DNA of 10,474 nt. Origin: JAHJDO01 sp030671985 [NCBI: bacterium]. GTDB lineage: Bacteria > JAHJDO01. Positions 1 to 7,622 of the stretch are shown here, in pieces; the stretch's first letter is position 1; each line of letters begins with the position of its first letter. Both the position numbers and the translations under genes were made by a program. The notes under the pieces were generated by a model, which saw only the letters and a program-made list of their open reading frames with translations, made no database searches and was not told the DNA's origin. The DNA lies in NCBI GenBank assembly GCA_030671985.1, contig DAOVHI010000042.1:1-10474 (forward strand), written 5' to 3'.

Positions 1-1
1 T

Positions 2-2131
2 GAAAAATATCAATATTCATTTGTTAATGACCAGTCAAAAACAACCCGAATGCGTCTCCGATTGCTTTTTAACAATGCTCTTTCGGGGTTTGCGATCGTA
101 TTGATACTGCTTTTTCTTTTCTTAAGCAGAAGAGCTGCTTTCTGGACCGCTTTTGGCATACCATTCTGTTTTATAGCAGCGTTTACAGCTTTTCCCGTGT
201 TCAACATTACATTCAGCGCAATCGCGCTGTCAGGGCTAATAGTTGTTCTGGGCATAGTCGTCGATGATGCCATAGTCATGTCGGATAAAATAATTTTTTA
301 CCAAGAACGCGGGCTCAAACCCAAAGAAGCCGCTTATTCGGCAGTAAAAGACCTTGTCATGCCTATAACGCTTTCTACCCTTACTACAATCATTGCCTAC
401 ATGACTCTGCTGTCTCTGGGAGGAAGACCGGGTAAATTTGTAGTCGCTATCCCTACCATCGTCATCATAATCCTTATCGTATCGCTTATTGAATCTTTCT
501 TTTTTCTTCCTCACCATATATCATCAGGTCGGAATTTAGGTAAAAAAGAAAAACCAGGCTGGTTTTTGAAAATGGAAAGCGCTTACCGCAAGTCTCTTAT
601 CATTGTTCTCAATAAAAAGATCATATTCATGGGACTCGCATTATTGCTTCTGATAACATCTCTGGTCTCGGCAAAACTCTTTCTGAAGTTTAGGATGTTT
701 CCTCAATCAGCTATAGAAACTTTTTATATTAAAGTGGAAGGTCCCAATAATTACAGTCTGAATAAGACAGAGAATATTGTTAAAGATATTGAAAAAATAA
801 TTCGTCAATTGCCTAAAGATGAACTGGAATCTTTTACTTCAAGGATCGGACATCATTCAATGTCTAAAACTAAAAATTACGGTGACCACGAAAACTGGGC
901 AATTATCAATGTATTCCTGACCCCGGATATTTCACGAGATAGAACGGCAGCTGAAATAATTGCTGAGGTTAAGAAAAAATATAAATCTCCGGAAAATATT
1001 CGCATATTCTTTGAAACGAAAAAGGTCGGGCCAATACAGGAAAAACCGATTACTGTGTATCTCAGTAGCAATAACGACCATAATTTAAATACGTCTGTAA
1101 AAGTCGTAGAAAATATTTTGAAAGACATGAAGAATATGGGCGTTGCCGATATAGATAATTCTAGAAAGCCAGGCAAAGAGGAACTTGTTATCAACATTGA
1201 TCAAAACAAGCTGGCTTCGCTCGAAATATCTACGGAGGATGTTGCGCAGGTATTAAGAATCGCTTACGAAGGCCAGATTGTAACAGACATGCAGACATTA
1301 GAAGAAAAAATAGAGTATCGTCTTCTGCTTAACGAAAAAAGCCGGAAGGATGAGTTAATACTGGAAAAGATAGGGGTTAAGAACTCGGAAGGAGCTCTGA
1401 TATTACTCGATAAATTTGTCAGTTTTAAGACAAAGGCTTCAGATCTTGAGATTCTTCATCGCAATGGATTGCGCAGTGTTACCTTGTCTGCTTCACTTAG
1501 AAAATCGAAAATATCTGCTATTGAAGCGGCGGAAATAATTAAAAATCGTATAAACAGTACAAAAAAAATACCGAAAGAAGTTATCATCGAAATAGCAGGG
1601 GAAGCCTTGAAAACAAATATCATAATGAAAGACATGAAAACAGCTGTCATAATGGCTGTTATAGGTATATTTTTAGTACTTGCATTGTTTCTCAATTCAT
1701 GGGAAAAAGCTTTTGTAATAATTGCCGTTGTTCCGTTTTCTACAATAGGTATTATCATAGCCCTTTTTATACATGGACAACCTATATCGATGTTTGTACT
1801 ACTTGCGGCAGTCGGACTTATCGGAGTCGTTGTTAACGATTCCATCGTCATGACTGATACGCTTTCCTTAAGCCTTAATAAGCTGTCACAAAAAAATACC
1901 CTGATTAATAATATAGCTGAGCTTGCTTCACAAAGATTAAGACCAATACTACTCACGACCCTTACAACTTTAGGAGGTCTTTTGCCTATGGCTTACGGAT
2001 TGGGAGGATATGAAAAGATGATTTCTCCTATGTCCTTGGCTTTCAGTTGGGGCTTGTTGTTTGCTACAATAATTACATTATATATTATTCCTTCAATTTT
2101 TCTCTTGTTTCTTTGTCGAAGATTAAAGTAG
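2..2131 (+). CDS. RND-family efflux transporter, inner-membrane subunit (5' end missing)
   Basis: This is the C-terminal two thirds of a resistance-nodulation-division (AcrB/HAE1-like) proton-driven pump. The frame is open from base 2, so the ATG at 50 is internal; family length is about 1,000-1,050 aa and 709 codons are visible. Reading begins just before TM2. A helix-rich block (visible residues about 27-180) holds TM4 with GIVVDDAIV; its paired Asp residues (visible 88-89, nt 263-268) match AcrB D407/D408 of the proton relay. Next come a soluble porter/docking region (about 235-555) and a second helix bundle with GVVVNDSIVM (TM10) and LRPILLTTLTTLGG, ending in hydrophobic TM12. The TM10 Lys of AcrB (K940) is Asn here (visible residue 612), as in some other RND subfamilies. 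Such pumps normally work with a periplasmic adaptor and a TolC-like channel, presumably encoded upstream. The substrate cannot be inferred. Confidence 0.93.
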   Translation, partial: EKYQYSFVNDQSKTTRMRLRLLFNNALSGFAIVLILLFLFLSRRAAFWTAFGIPFCFIAAFTAFPVFNITFSAIALSGLIVVLGIVVDDAIVMSDKIIFYQERGLKPKEAAYSAVKDLVMPITLSTLTTIIAYMTLLSLGGRPGKFVVAIPTIVIIILIVSLIESFFFLPHHISSGRNLGKKEKPGWFLKMESAYRKSLIIVLNKKIIFMGLALLLLITSLVSAKLFLKFRMFPQSAIETFYIKVEGPNNYSLNKTENIVKDIEKIIRQLPKDELESFTSRIGHHSMSKTKNYGDHENWAIINVFLTPDISRDRTAAEIIAEVKKKYKSPENIRIFFETKKVGPIQEKPITVYLSSNNDHNLNTSVKVVENILKDMKNMGVADIDNSRKPGKEELVINIDQNKLASLEISTEDVAQVLRIAYEGQIVTDMQTLEEKIEYRLLLNEKSRKDELILEKIGVKNSEGALILLDKFVSFKTKASDLEILHRNGLRSVTLSASLRKSKISAIEAAEIIKNRINSTKKIPKEVIIEIAGEALKTNIIMKDMKTAVIMAVIGIFLVLALFLNSWEKAFVIIAVVPFSTIGIIIALFIHGQPISMFVLLAAVGLIGVVVNDSIVMTDTLSLSLNKLSQKNTLINNIAELASQRLRPILLTTLTTLGGLLPMAYGLGGYEKMISPMSLAFSWGLLFATIITLYIIPSIFLLFLCRRLK

Positions 2132-2140
2132 ACAATCTCG

Positions 2141-2169
2141 TTGTATTTTTCCTTTAAATCACTTATAGT
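2141..2169 (+). promoter_or_regulatory. Candidate promoter for ruvB
   Basis: TATAGT at 2164-2169 matches the sigma-70 -10 consensus at 5 of 6 positions. It lies 17 bp downstream of a weak -35, TTGTAT at 2141-2146 (3 of 6). Transcription would start near 2176, only a few bases before the ruvB ATG at 2179, giving an almost leaderless mRNA. This fits the lack of any purine-rich SD before that ATG. It is an inference from hexamers only, and AT-rich DNA produces such matches by chance. Confidence 0.35.
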
Positions 2170-2178
2170 TACATCACT

Positions 2179-3201
2179 ATGGAAAACAAAATAACAACTC
2201 CAAACCTGCGGGATGAAGATAGAGAGTTTGATGTTACTTTGCGACCCGAAAGATTTGAGGATTTCGTTGGTCAAAACAAGATTAAGGAGCATCTTCAAAT
2301 CTGTATTCAAGCCGCAAAAAAGAGAAACGAAGCGCTTGATCACGTTCTTTTGTATGGTCCTCCGGGACTCGGAAAAACAACACTCGCAAACATAATTGCA
2401 AAAACCATAGGCGTAAACATTAGAACCACTTCCGGACCTGTTATTGAAAGAGCAGGGGATCTTGCCGGCGTGCTTACAAATCTAGATGATGGAGATGTTA
2501 TCTTCATAGACGAAGTGCACCGGCTAAGTCATGTTGTGGAAGAATATTTATATCCGGCTATGGAAAACTATAAAATAGATATTATGATTGATAAAGGGCC
2601 GAGCGCAAGGTCGGTGAAGCTGGATCTGCCTTCTTTTACACTTATTGGAGCGACAACACGTGCCGGACTTCTTACTTCTCCTCTGAGGTCCAGATTTGGT
2701 ATTGTGTCAAGATTGGAGTTTTACGGTCAGAATGATTTATATGATATTATCATTCGCTCTGCAAAGATCCTTCGTGTCGAGATAACAGATGAAGGAGCTA
2801 TGGAGATCGCAAAAAGGTCACGCGGCACACCAAGAATAGGAAACAGACTGCTCAGACGTGTAAGGGATTATGCGGAAGTAAAGGCGGATGGTAAGATTAC
2901 TAATGAAGTTGCTGATAAGGCTTTAGCGATGCTGGAAGTAGATAAATACGGGTTGGATGATATGGATAAAAAAATCCTTGAGACGATTATTCATAAATTT
3001 AATGGAGGTCCTGTAGGAGTAGGAACAATTGCTATCGCTACGGGTGAAGAACAGGACACAATAGAAGAGATCTACGAACCATATCTTATACAGCAGGGTT
3101 TTATCAAACGCACACCAAGCGGTAGAAAAGCAACAAAGCTTGCGTATAAACATCTTGGTGTTACGCCAAATAAGGAAGCCAGCCAAAAAGAGCTATTTTA
3201 A
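2179..3201 (+). CDS. ruvB: Holliday junction branch-migration ATPase RuvB
   Basis: RuvB is the hexameric AAA+ motor that, with RuvA, drives branch migration of Holliday junctions before RuvC cuts them in recombinational repair. At 340 aa it is full length for the family. Visible motifs are Walker A GPPGLGKT (60-67), Walker [11 protein letters not shown] with D111/E112, sensor 1 GATTRAG (157-163), the arginine finger in SPLRSRFG (R170) and sensor 2 in [12 protein letters not shown] (R219). The C-terminal winged helix carries the family's [14 protein letters not shown] and TPSGRKAT segments. The ATG at 2179 places conserved [12 protein letters not shown] at residues 21-32, normal for RuvB. No SD precedes it, and no better start is in frame. 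The gene follows the RND gene by 47 nt; ruvA and ruvC are not in the window. It is cytoplasmic. Confidence 0.98.
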   Translation: MENKITTPNLRDEDREFDVTLRPERFEDFVGQNKIKEHLQICIQAAKKRNEALDHVLLYGPPGLGKTTLANIIAKTIGVNIRTTSGPVIERAGDLAGVLTNLDDGDVIFIDEVHRLSHVVEEYLYPAMENYKIDIMIDKGPSARSVKLDLPSFTLIGATTRAGLLTSPLRSRFGIVSRLEFYGQNDLYDIIIRSAKILRVEITDEGAMEIAKRSRGTPRIGNRLLRRVRDYAEVKADGKITNEVADKALAMLEVDKYGLDDMDKKILETIIHKFNGGPVGVGTIAIATGEEQDTIEEIYEPYLIQQGFIKRTPSGRKATKLAYKHLGVTPNKEASQKELF

Positions 3202-3221
3202 TATTAACAAGGATGGGCATT

Positions 3222-3378
3222 ATGAAAAAAGTATTTGCTATTACTGCAAGTATTAGCGTCCTGCTGTTGGCAGTGAACCTGCAGGCGTACACAATCGGGG
3301 CAAACACCATCGCTGAAATTTTACGAAATAACTGACGGTTCAAAGCCACAGTTTCTTACAGAAGGAAAAATGGTATGA
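3222..3378 (+). pseudogene. Small signal-peptide protein gene, apparently frameshifted
   Basis: An ATG at 3222 with a good SD (AAGGA, 3209-3213, 8 nt spacing) opens a 37-codon frame ending TGA at 3333-3335. Its product starts MKKVFAITASISVLLLAVN followed by LQAYTIG, a typical Sec signal peptide, then only a few more residues. One frame over, the sequence stays open from 3277 to a TGA at 3376-3378 and reads as plausible protein (LKFYEITDGSKPQFLTEGK). That stop overlaps the next gene's start as ATGA. Removing one G from the GGGG run at 3297-3300 joins the two frames into a 51-aa protein reading through TIGQTPSLKF. I infer a real small exported protein whose frame is broken by mutation or by a sequencing/assembly error. 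A remnant of a longer gene after an internal deletion is also possible. The family is not recognised. Confidence 0.5.
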
Positions 3379-4175
3379 GTTGGATAAAAATTAGGCAAAA
3401 AAGATTGATAGCAGGGTTATTTATCAGTGGATTTATTCTTTTTGGCTGCCAAACAAAAGTAAAAATTCCCCAAGTCTATAATTGCCATCAGACCACAGGT
3501 GAAATTAAAATTGATGGTGTTCTTGATGAGCCGGATTGGCAAAAAGCTGATTCTCTCTCGTTCTTTAATCTGACAAGGACGAAAATTCAGAATTACCTTC
3601 CTGCAGAATCTTCAACTATTGGCAAGCTTCTATGGGATAAAGATTATCTCTACGTTAGTTTTAAGGCTTATGACAAGGATATCTGGGGCTACTATACTAA
3701 AAGGGACGATACTACCTACAGAGAAGATGTCCTGGAAATCTTTCTCAAACCTGATGCTCAAAAAGAATCTTACTATAATTTTGAAATTAATGCTCTTGGT
3801 ACGGTTTATGACGCCTTTAATTTCAAAAGAAGTTTTGCTGGCGGAAGTCGTCGCTGGGGTAAATGGGACTGTGAAGGATTGAGAACTGGAATAAGGATTA
3901 AGGGAAATTTGAATAATTGGAAAGATGAAGATGAATACTGGCAATTAGAGGTAGCTATTCCCTTTTCTGCATTTAAAGAGGTAACGTCTGTACCAAAATC
4001 AGGAGACGAATGGTGTTTCGCTCTTTGCCGCTATGACTATTCAGTCTATCTAAAGCAAGGACGGGAACTTAGCTCAACAGCTAAACTTTCTAAATTAAAT
4101 TTTCATCTCTGGGAAGATTATGACAGATTGCTTTTTGTAACATCCGGTAAAAATGTTCAAGTTAAAGGGAGATAA
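3375..4175 (+). CDS. Predicted lipoprotein with a CBM9-like (DOMON-type) domain
   Basis: This is a 266-aa exported protein. A basic N-terminus and hydrophobic stretch (11-23) lead to LFGC with Cys25, a lipobox-like site with an unusual Phe at -2, so lipid anchoring is likely but not certain. Most of the mature chain resembles the family 9 carbohydrate-binding-like fold. It has IKIDGVLDEPDW (44-55), LLWDKDYLYVSFKAYDKDIW (85-104), YREDVLEIFLKP (115-126), YYNFEINALGTVYD (133-146) and YWQLEVAIPFSAF (188-200), in the usual order. Such domains bind sugars in xylanases but also occur as stand-alone envelope proteins with unknown ligands; no catalytic domain is present, so binding or scaffolding is the likely role. 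The ATG at 3375 has an AAGGA SD (3362-3366) and shares ATGA with the end of the broken micro-gene. It is followed after 8 nt by the next secreted-protein gene. Confidence 0.85.
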   Translation: MSWIKIRQKRLIAGLFISGFILFGCQTKVKIPQVYNCHQTTGEIKIDGVLDEPDWQKADSLSFFNLTRTKIQNYLPAESSTIGKLLWDKDYLYVSFKAYDKDIWGYYTKRDDTTYREDVLEIFLKPDAQKESYYNFEINALGTVYDAFNFKRSFAGGSRRWGKWDCEGLRTGIRIKGNLNNWKDEDEYWQLEVAIPFSAFKEVTSVPKSGDEWCFALCRYDYSVYLKQGRELSSTAKLSKLNFHLWEDYDRLLFVTSGKNVQVKGR

Positions 4176-4183
4176 ATTCCAAC

Positions 4184-4606
4184 ATGAGAAATCCTAAATT
4201 CAAATTTAGCATTTTAATTTTAGCTGGGTTTTGGACTTTGACGTTCTCAGAACATGTTTATGGAGAGACTCCTGAAATAGCAGTATTTCAAAGACCGCCT
4301 CTTGTAAAAAAGATAGATAAAAAACTTGAGGAAATACATCCGGGAGAAGAAAAAGGAGCAAATGTAAAGCTAACGATTATCAGCACATGGAAAGAAGGGA
4401 ATAAATACACCGTTAATATGAGTATTAAAAATCTCAACAAGGAACAGGGATATAGAACTGTATACCTGTTAAGCTATGATAATGAAGGAAGGATTGTAGC
4501 TATATCTTCCGACAGAAAGTATTTTAAGCCGTATCAGGAATATTTCAAACAATACAAATTCACTAAATCATTTTCTATAATCAGATGGAGGTTTTATGTT
4601 AAATAA
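4184..4606 (+). CDS. Small secreted protein of unknown function
   Basis: The family is not recognised. The 140-aa product begins with a clear Sec signal peptide: basic MRNPKFK, a hydrophobic core at about 8-21, and a likely cleavage after V-Y-G27. The mature part of about 113 residues starts with a Pro-rich segment (PEIAVFQRPP). It continues with strand-like alternation, ANVKLTIISTWKEGNKYTVN and YRTVYLLSYDNEGRIVAISS, suggesting a small beta-sandwich as in FxLYD-type periplasmic domains (inference). The basic aromatic tail ends in IIRWRFYVK. There is no lipobox and no second membrane segment. The SD GGGAG (4167-4171) lies 12 nt before the ATG, slightly far. Its last 11 nt overlap the secretin start, so the two are probably translationally coupled. 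A secretin accessory or pilotin-like role is a guess from position only. Confidence 0.8.
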   Translation: MRNPKFKFSILILAGFWTLTFSEHVYGETPEIAVFQRPPLVKKIDKKLEEIHPGEEKGANVKLTIISTWKEGNKYTVNMSIKNLNKEQGYRTVYLLSYDNEGRIVAISSDRKYFKPYQEYFKQYKFTKSFSIIRWRFYVK

Positions 4607-6116
4607 AAGTGCTTTTAAAGTATCTATGTCGATATATATTGCGATAGTTGTTCTTGTATTAGGCGGAACGTGTTTTTCCGAGGACTTATGGACGGGGCGC
4701 ATGTCTAAAATAACAGTAACGGATATTGATAGCAAGACATCAAAAATAGATATAGTGCTTGATAAAAACGAGGAAAACGGCATTTCATTTGATCAATCAA
4801 AAACAATATCTATAGAAAGTGGTCAATTGGAGCGCGGCATAAAAATCTATCTGGATGGAATAAATCCGGCAAAGAAAACCAGTTTTTCTCATAAAAAAGG
4901 AGAGCTTGTATCAAATCTAAAGATATCCAGAATTTTCGGAAGTATTGCAAATCCAAGTATGCAGGCAACAAAAGATGGTACTCCTGTATATTCTACGCTG
5001 ATTGATCTTGTGACAAGTAAAATAGTAACTGCCCGCATTACTAATAAAGAAAAGGAGAGAAAGATTGAACTTACAGTTATTATTACAGCACTCAAGGAGC
5101 AGGGTCTCAGCCAGCAAATTCCCAGTATTATTGATATAACTTCCCGGGATTTTGACAATCCCTTAGCAAAGAGCACTGGAACAAATATCAGTGAGAAAAT
5201 GTTACAAAAGATGCTGCCTGATGATTTTATTACAGCGGTATTTCCATTACAGCATATTGATCCGGCTACAGCAAAAACAATTGTTCAAAGCGAACTTTCT
5301 TCAAGAGGAAGAGTGCAAGTTTATGCTGATAAGTCCCAATTAATAGTAACCGATACGGTTCTATACATTAAAAGCATAGGAAAACTTATTGAAAACATTG
5401 ATAAAAAAGTGCCGCAGGTGCTTATTGAAGCGCGAATATTTGAAGTCAGCTATGATAAGGAAACTGAAATAGGCATTGACTGGAGCCTTGCTCGTCCATC
5501 CGTAACTGCAACTATCGGACATACATTAAATGCGGCAGTAAAAGAAACAAGAGGTACGGAACTTATAGTGAGAGGTCTTTTAGGAGGGAAATATAAGAGA
5601 GATGCTCTTTTCGCAACAATAGACGCTCTGGTTAGCGATGGCAGGGCGAAGATAGTTGCGCGGCCTAAGGTGGTTGTCCTCAATAATCAGAAAGCAATTA
5701 TCACATCAGGAAAGAATATCCCGTACAGAAAAGAAAAGTACGATAGCACAATAGCAGGCGCGCTGTATTTTGTAACTGATTTTATGCAGACAGGCATAAC
5801 CCTAACCGTTACACCTCACGTCAGAAACGATGGGCTTATTGTGCTGAATGTAAAACCGGAGGTAAAATATATTATAGGATATAAGGGCGAATATGACATG
5901 CCCGTTTTCAGCACAAGATCAACGAATACAACGGTGAGCATGAAGGATGGAAACACTCTGGTTATAGGAGGTCTTTTCCGAAAAGATCAAAAGATAGTTG
6001 AACACGGAGTCCCGTTTTTGAAAGATATTCCAATATTGGGATATTTATTTAAGCATAAAAAGAGCATTGACATTAAAACAGAGGTAGTTATATGCATAAC
6101 GACAACACTAATTTGA
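4596..6116 (+). CDS. Secretin (GspD/PilQ superfamily outer-membrane channel), compact
   Basis: This is a 506-aa member of the secretin superfamily, whose multimers form gated outer-membrane pores for type II secretion, type IV pili and related systems. The signal peptide covers about 1-28 (hydrophobic IYIAIVVLVLGG, then TCFSED). Residues about 36-165 are beta-rich and could be an AMIN-like domain; this is uncertain. Residues 211-273, from ITAVFPLQHIDPATAKTIV to LIENIDKKV, form an N1-type ring domain as in PilQ. The secretin core (274-506) shows QVLIEARIFEVS, ARPKVVVLNNQKAIITSG (355-372), TGITLTVTPHV (399-409), VSMKDGNTLVIGGL (447-460) and VPFLKDIPILGYLF (472-485). It is shorter than typical GspD or PilQ (about 650-750 aa). 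GGAGG (4587-4591) precedes the ATG by only 4 nt. The gene overlaps its upstream neighbour by 11 nt and gltX by 25 nt. No pilus or type II partner genes are visible. Confidence 0.92.
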   Translation: MLNKSAFKVSMSIYIAIVVLVLGGTCFSEDLWTGRMSKITVTDIDSKTSKIDIVLDKNEENGISFDQSKTISIESGQLERGIKIYLDGINPAKKTSFSHKKGELVSNLKISRIFGSIANPSMQATKDGTPVYSTLIDLVTSKIVTARITNKEKERKIELTVIITALKEQGLSQQIPSIIDITSRDFDNPLAKSTGTNISEKMLQKMLPDDFITAVFPLQHIDPATAKTIVQSELSSRGRVQVYADKSQLIVTDTVLYIKSIGKLIENIDKKVPQVLIEARIFEVSYDKETEIGIDWSLARPSVTATIGHTLNAAVKETRGTELIVRGLLGGKYKRDALFATIDALVSDGRAKIVARPKVVVLNNQKAIITSGKNIPYRKEKYDSTIAGALYFVTDFMQTGITLTVTPHVRNDGLIVLNVKPEVKYIIGYKGEYDMPVFSTRSTNTTVSMKDGNTLVIGGLFRKDQKIVEHGVPFLKDIPILGYLFKHKKSIDIKTEVVICITTTLI

Positions 6117-7558
6117 AGGGGGTAAGAGTTCGTTTCGCTCCGTCCCCGACCGGCTCTCTTCATCTTGGCAATGTGAGGACAGCTATATTCAATTGGTTTT
6201 TCGCAAGACATACAGGAGGGAAATTTATACTTCGGATAGAGGATACGGACAGAGAACGTTCAACCCCTGAATCAGTAAGCTTAATAATGGAAAGTCTGAA
6301 ATGGTTTGGACTTGATTGGGATGAGGGTCCTGACGTCGGAGGAAATTTTGGTCCTTATTATCAGATGCAAAGACTGGATAAATATAAAAAGTATATAGAC
6401 GTATTGATTAAGAAGAATATGGTCTATCCCTGCTTTTGCACTACCGAAAGGCTTGCAGAAATGAGACATCAAATGCAAAAACAAAAATTGCCGCCCAGAT
6501 ACGACGGTAAATGTAAAAATTTGAATAAAGAAGAAATAGAACGTCTAACCTCTCAAGGCATAAAACATGTTTTGCGCTTTAGAGTTCCCACTACCGATAC
6601 CACAGAATTTAAAGACCTTGTTCACGGGAAAATATCTATTGAGAACTCAATTATGGATGATTTTGTTATCGTAAAATCCAATGCCGGACCAACGTATAAT
6701 TTTGCGTGCGTAGTTGATGACATTGAAATGAAGATAACGCATGTTATTAGAGGGGATGACCATATCTCAAATACCCCGAAACAGATTGCCATATATAAAG
6801 CATTGGGAATTAACTTCCCAGAATTTGCTCATATTCCTTTAATTCTCGGACCTGACAAGGCAAAATTAAGTAAACGTCACGGAGCAGCTTCTCCACTTGA
6901 ATACAGAGACATGGGCTACCTCCCTCATGCATTACTTAATTTTCTTACTCTGCTTGGCTGGGCACCCGAAGATAACCGTGAACTTATGAGCAGGGACGAA
7001 ATTGTAGAGAGTTTTTCAATAGAAAAAATAAATGACAGAAATGCTGTTTTTGACAGTCAAAAGCTTGATTGGATGAATGGTGTATATATAAGGAAAATGC
7101 CTCTGGAAGAACTTGTAAACATTGCTTTAGTGGAATTAAAAAAAGCAGAACTTATAAAAGACACCAAGGAAGTTGATATCGATAAAATTTCTAAAATAGT
7201 CGCACTAATCAAGGAAAGACTTAGAAAGTTCTCTGAGATTCCCCAACTTGTAAATTACTTCTTTGATAAACCTGTATATGAAGAGAAACCTGTTCGCAAA
7301 TTTTTGAAAAAAGATGGGGTTTCGCAAATGCTGCAGGAGCTATGCAAGGTAATAGAAGAAGTGGAACCGTTTGACATAGAAACACTTGAAGATGCAGTGA
7401 GAGAATTTATTGAAAAAAAGGGACTAAAAGCCGGACAAGTTATTCATCCTGTAAGAGTCGCGCTTACAGGACGCGCTGCAAGCCCGCCGATATTCGATGT
7501 AATGCAGGTTCTTGGAAAACAGACATGTTTGAAAAGAATAGCGGACGCACTTGCTTGA
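6092..7558 (+). CDS. gltX: Glutamyl-tRNA synthetase
   Basis: This is a class I aminoacyl-tRNA synthetase that charges tRNA-Glu with glutamate in the cytoplasm. At 488 aa it is full length. The Rossmann fold carries FAPSPTGSLHLGNVRTAIFN (15-34), with the HIGH-type signature at H24-N27, and the KMSKS-type loop is KLSKR (258-262). A zinc-site pattern typical of many bacterial GluRS enzymes is present: CFC (C114, C116) and YDGKC (Y137, C141). The C-terminal anticodon-binding part ends in GRAASPPIFDVMQVLGK. Discriminating and non-discriminating forms cannot be told apart by eye. The ATG at 6092 has GAGG (6081-6084) at 7 nt spacing and overlaps the secretin by 25 nt. A TTG at 6113 would also keep the core but has no SD. 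The gene is probably co-transcribed with the secretin cassette. Confidence 0.97.
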   Translation: MHNDNTNLKGVRVRFAPSPTGSLHLGNVRTAIFNWFFARHTGGKFILRIEDTDRERSTPESVSLIMESLKWFGLDWDEGPDVGGNFGPYYQMQRLDKYKKYIDVLIKKNMVYPCFCTTERLAEMRHQMQKQKLPPRYDGKCKNLNKEEIERLTSQGIKHVLRFRVPTTDTTEFKDLVHGKISIENSIMDDFVIVKSNAGPTYNFACVVDDIEMKITHVIRGDDHISNTPKQIAIYKALGINFPEFAHIPLILGPDKAKLSKRHGAASPLEYRDMGYLPHALLNFLTLLGWAPEDNRELMSRDEIVESFSIEKINDRNAVFDSQKLDWMNGVYIRKMPLEELVNIALVELKKAELIKDTKEVDIDKISKIVALIKERLRKFSEIPQLVNYFFDKPVYEEKPVRKFLKKDGVSQMLQELCKVIEEVEPFDIETLEDAVREFIEKKGLKAGQVIHPVRVALTGRAASPPIFDVMQVLGKQTCLKRIADALA

Positions 7559-7584
7559 CCCTCTTGCAATATTTATGCTAACAT
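7555..7584 (+). promoter_or_regulatory. Candidate sigma-70 promoter of the V/A-ATPase operon
   Basis: TTGACC (7555-7560, 5 of 6 to the -35 consensus) overlaps the gltX stop codon. After an 18-bp spacer comes TAACAT (7579-7584, 4 of 6), directly preceded by TGC, the extended -10 element. Transcription would start near 7591, leaving a leader of about 30 nt with a strong AGGAGG SD. Its position in the only sizeable gap between gltX and the ATPase genes supports it. Confidence 0.5.
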
Positions 7585-7597
7585 GGTCTCAGCATGT
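7575..7597 (+). repeat. Overlapping short inverted repeats at the putative transcription start
   Basis: Two nested 5-bp dyads lie across the -10 and start region: ATGCT (7575-7579) with AGCAT (7591-7595), and ACATG (7581-7585) with CATGT (7593-7597). They could mark an operator or a weak 5' hairpin. They are short and could be chance. Confidence 0.25.
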
Positions 7598-7611
7598 ATC
7601 TTATAAGTAGC

Positions 7612-7617
7612 AGGAGG
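7612..7617 (+). promoter_or_regulatory. Shine-Dalgarno sequence that decides the start of the stalk-subunit gene
   Basis: A perfect AGGAGG lies 5 nt before the TTG at 7623. The alternative in-frame GTG at 7617 begins on the last base of this SD and could not use it, so the TTG is the better start. Confidence 0.7.
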
Positions 7618-7622
7618 TGGCT

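Noticed and set aside
1456-1956. 166-aa antisense open frame opposite the RND gene
   Set aside because: It lies entirely opposite conserved RND coding sequence, and its composition mirrors the sense-strand membrane codons.
50-2131. ATG at 50 as the true start of the RND gene
   Set aside because: The same frame is open to base 2 and the residues before the ATG fit the lead-in to TM2. The missing N-terminal third must lie upstream of the window.
2132-2151. ACAA/TTGT hairpin followed by a T-rich run as a terminator after the RND gene
   Set aside because: The stem is only 4 AT-rich pairs, too weak for an intrinsic terminator.
7617-7622. GTG at 7617 as the start of the stalk-subunit gene
   Set aside because: It overlaps the AGGAGG SD itself; the TTG at 7623 has usable 5-nt spacing.
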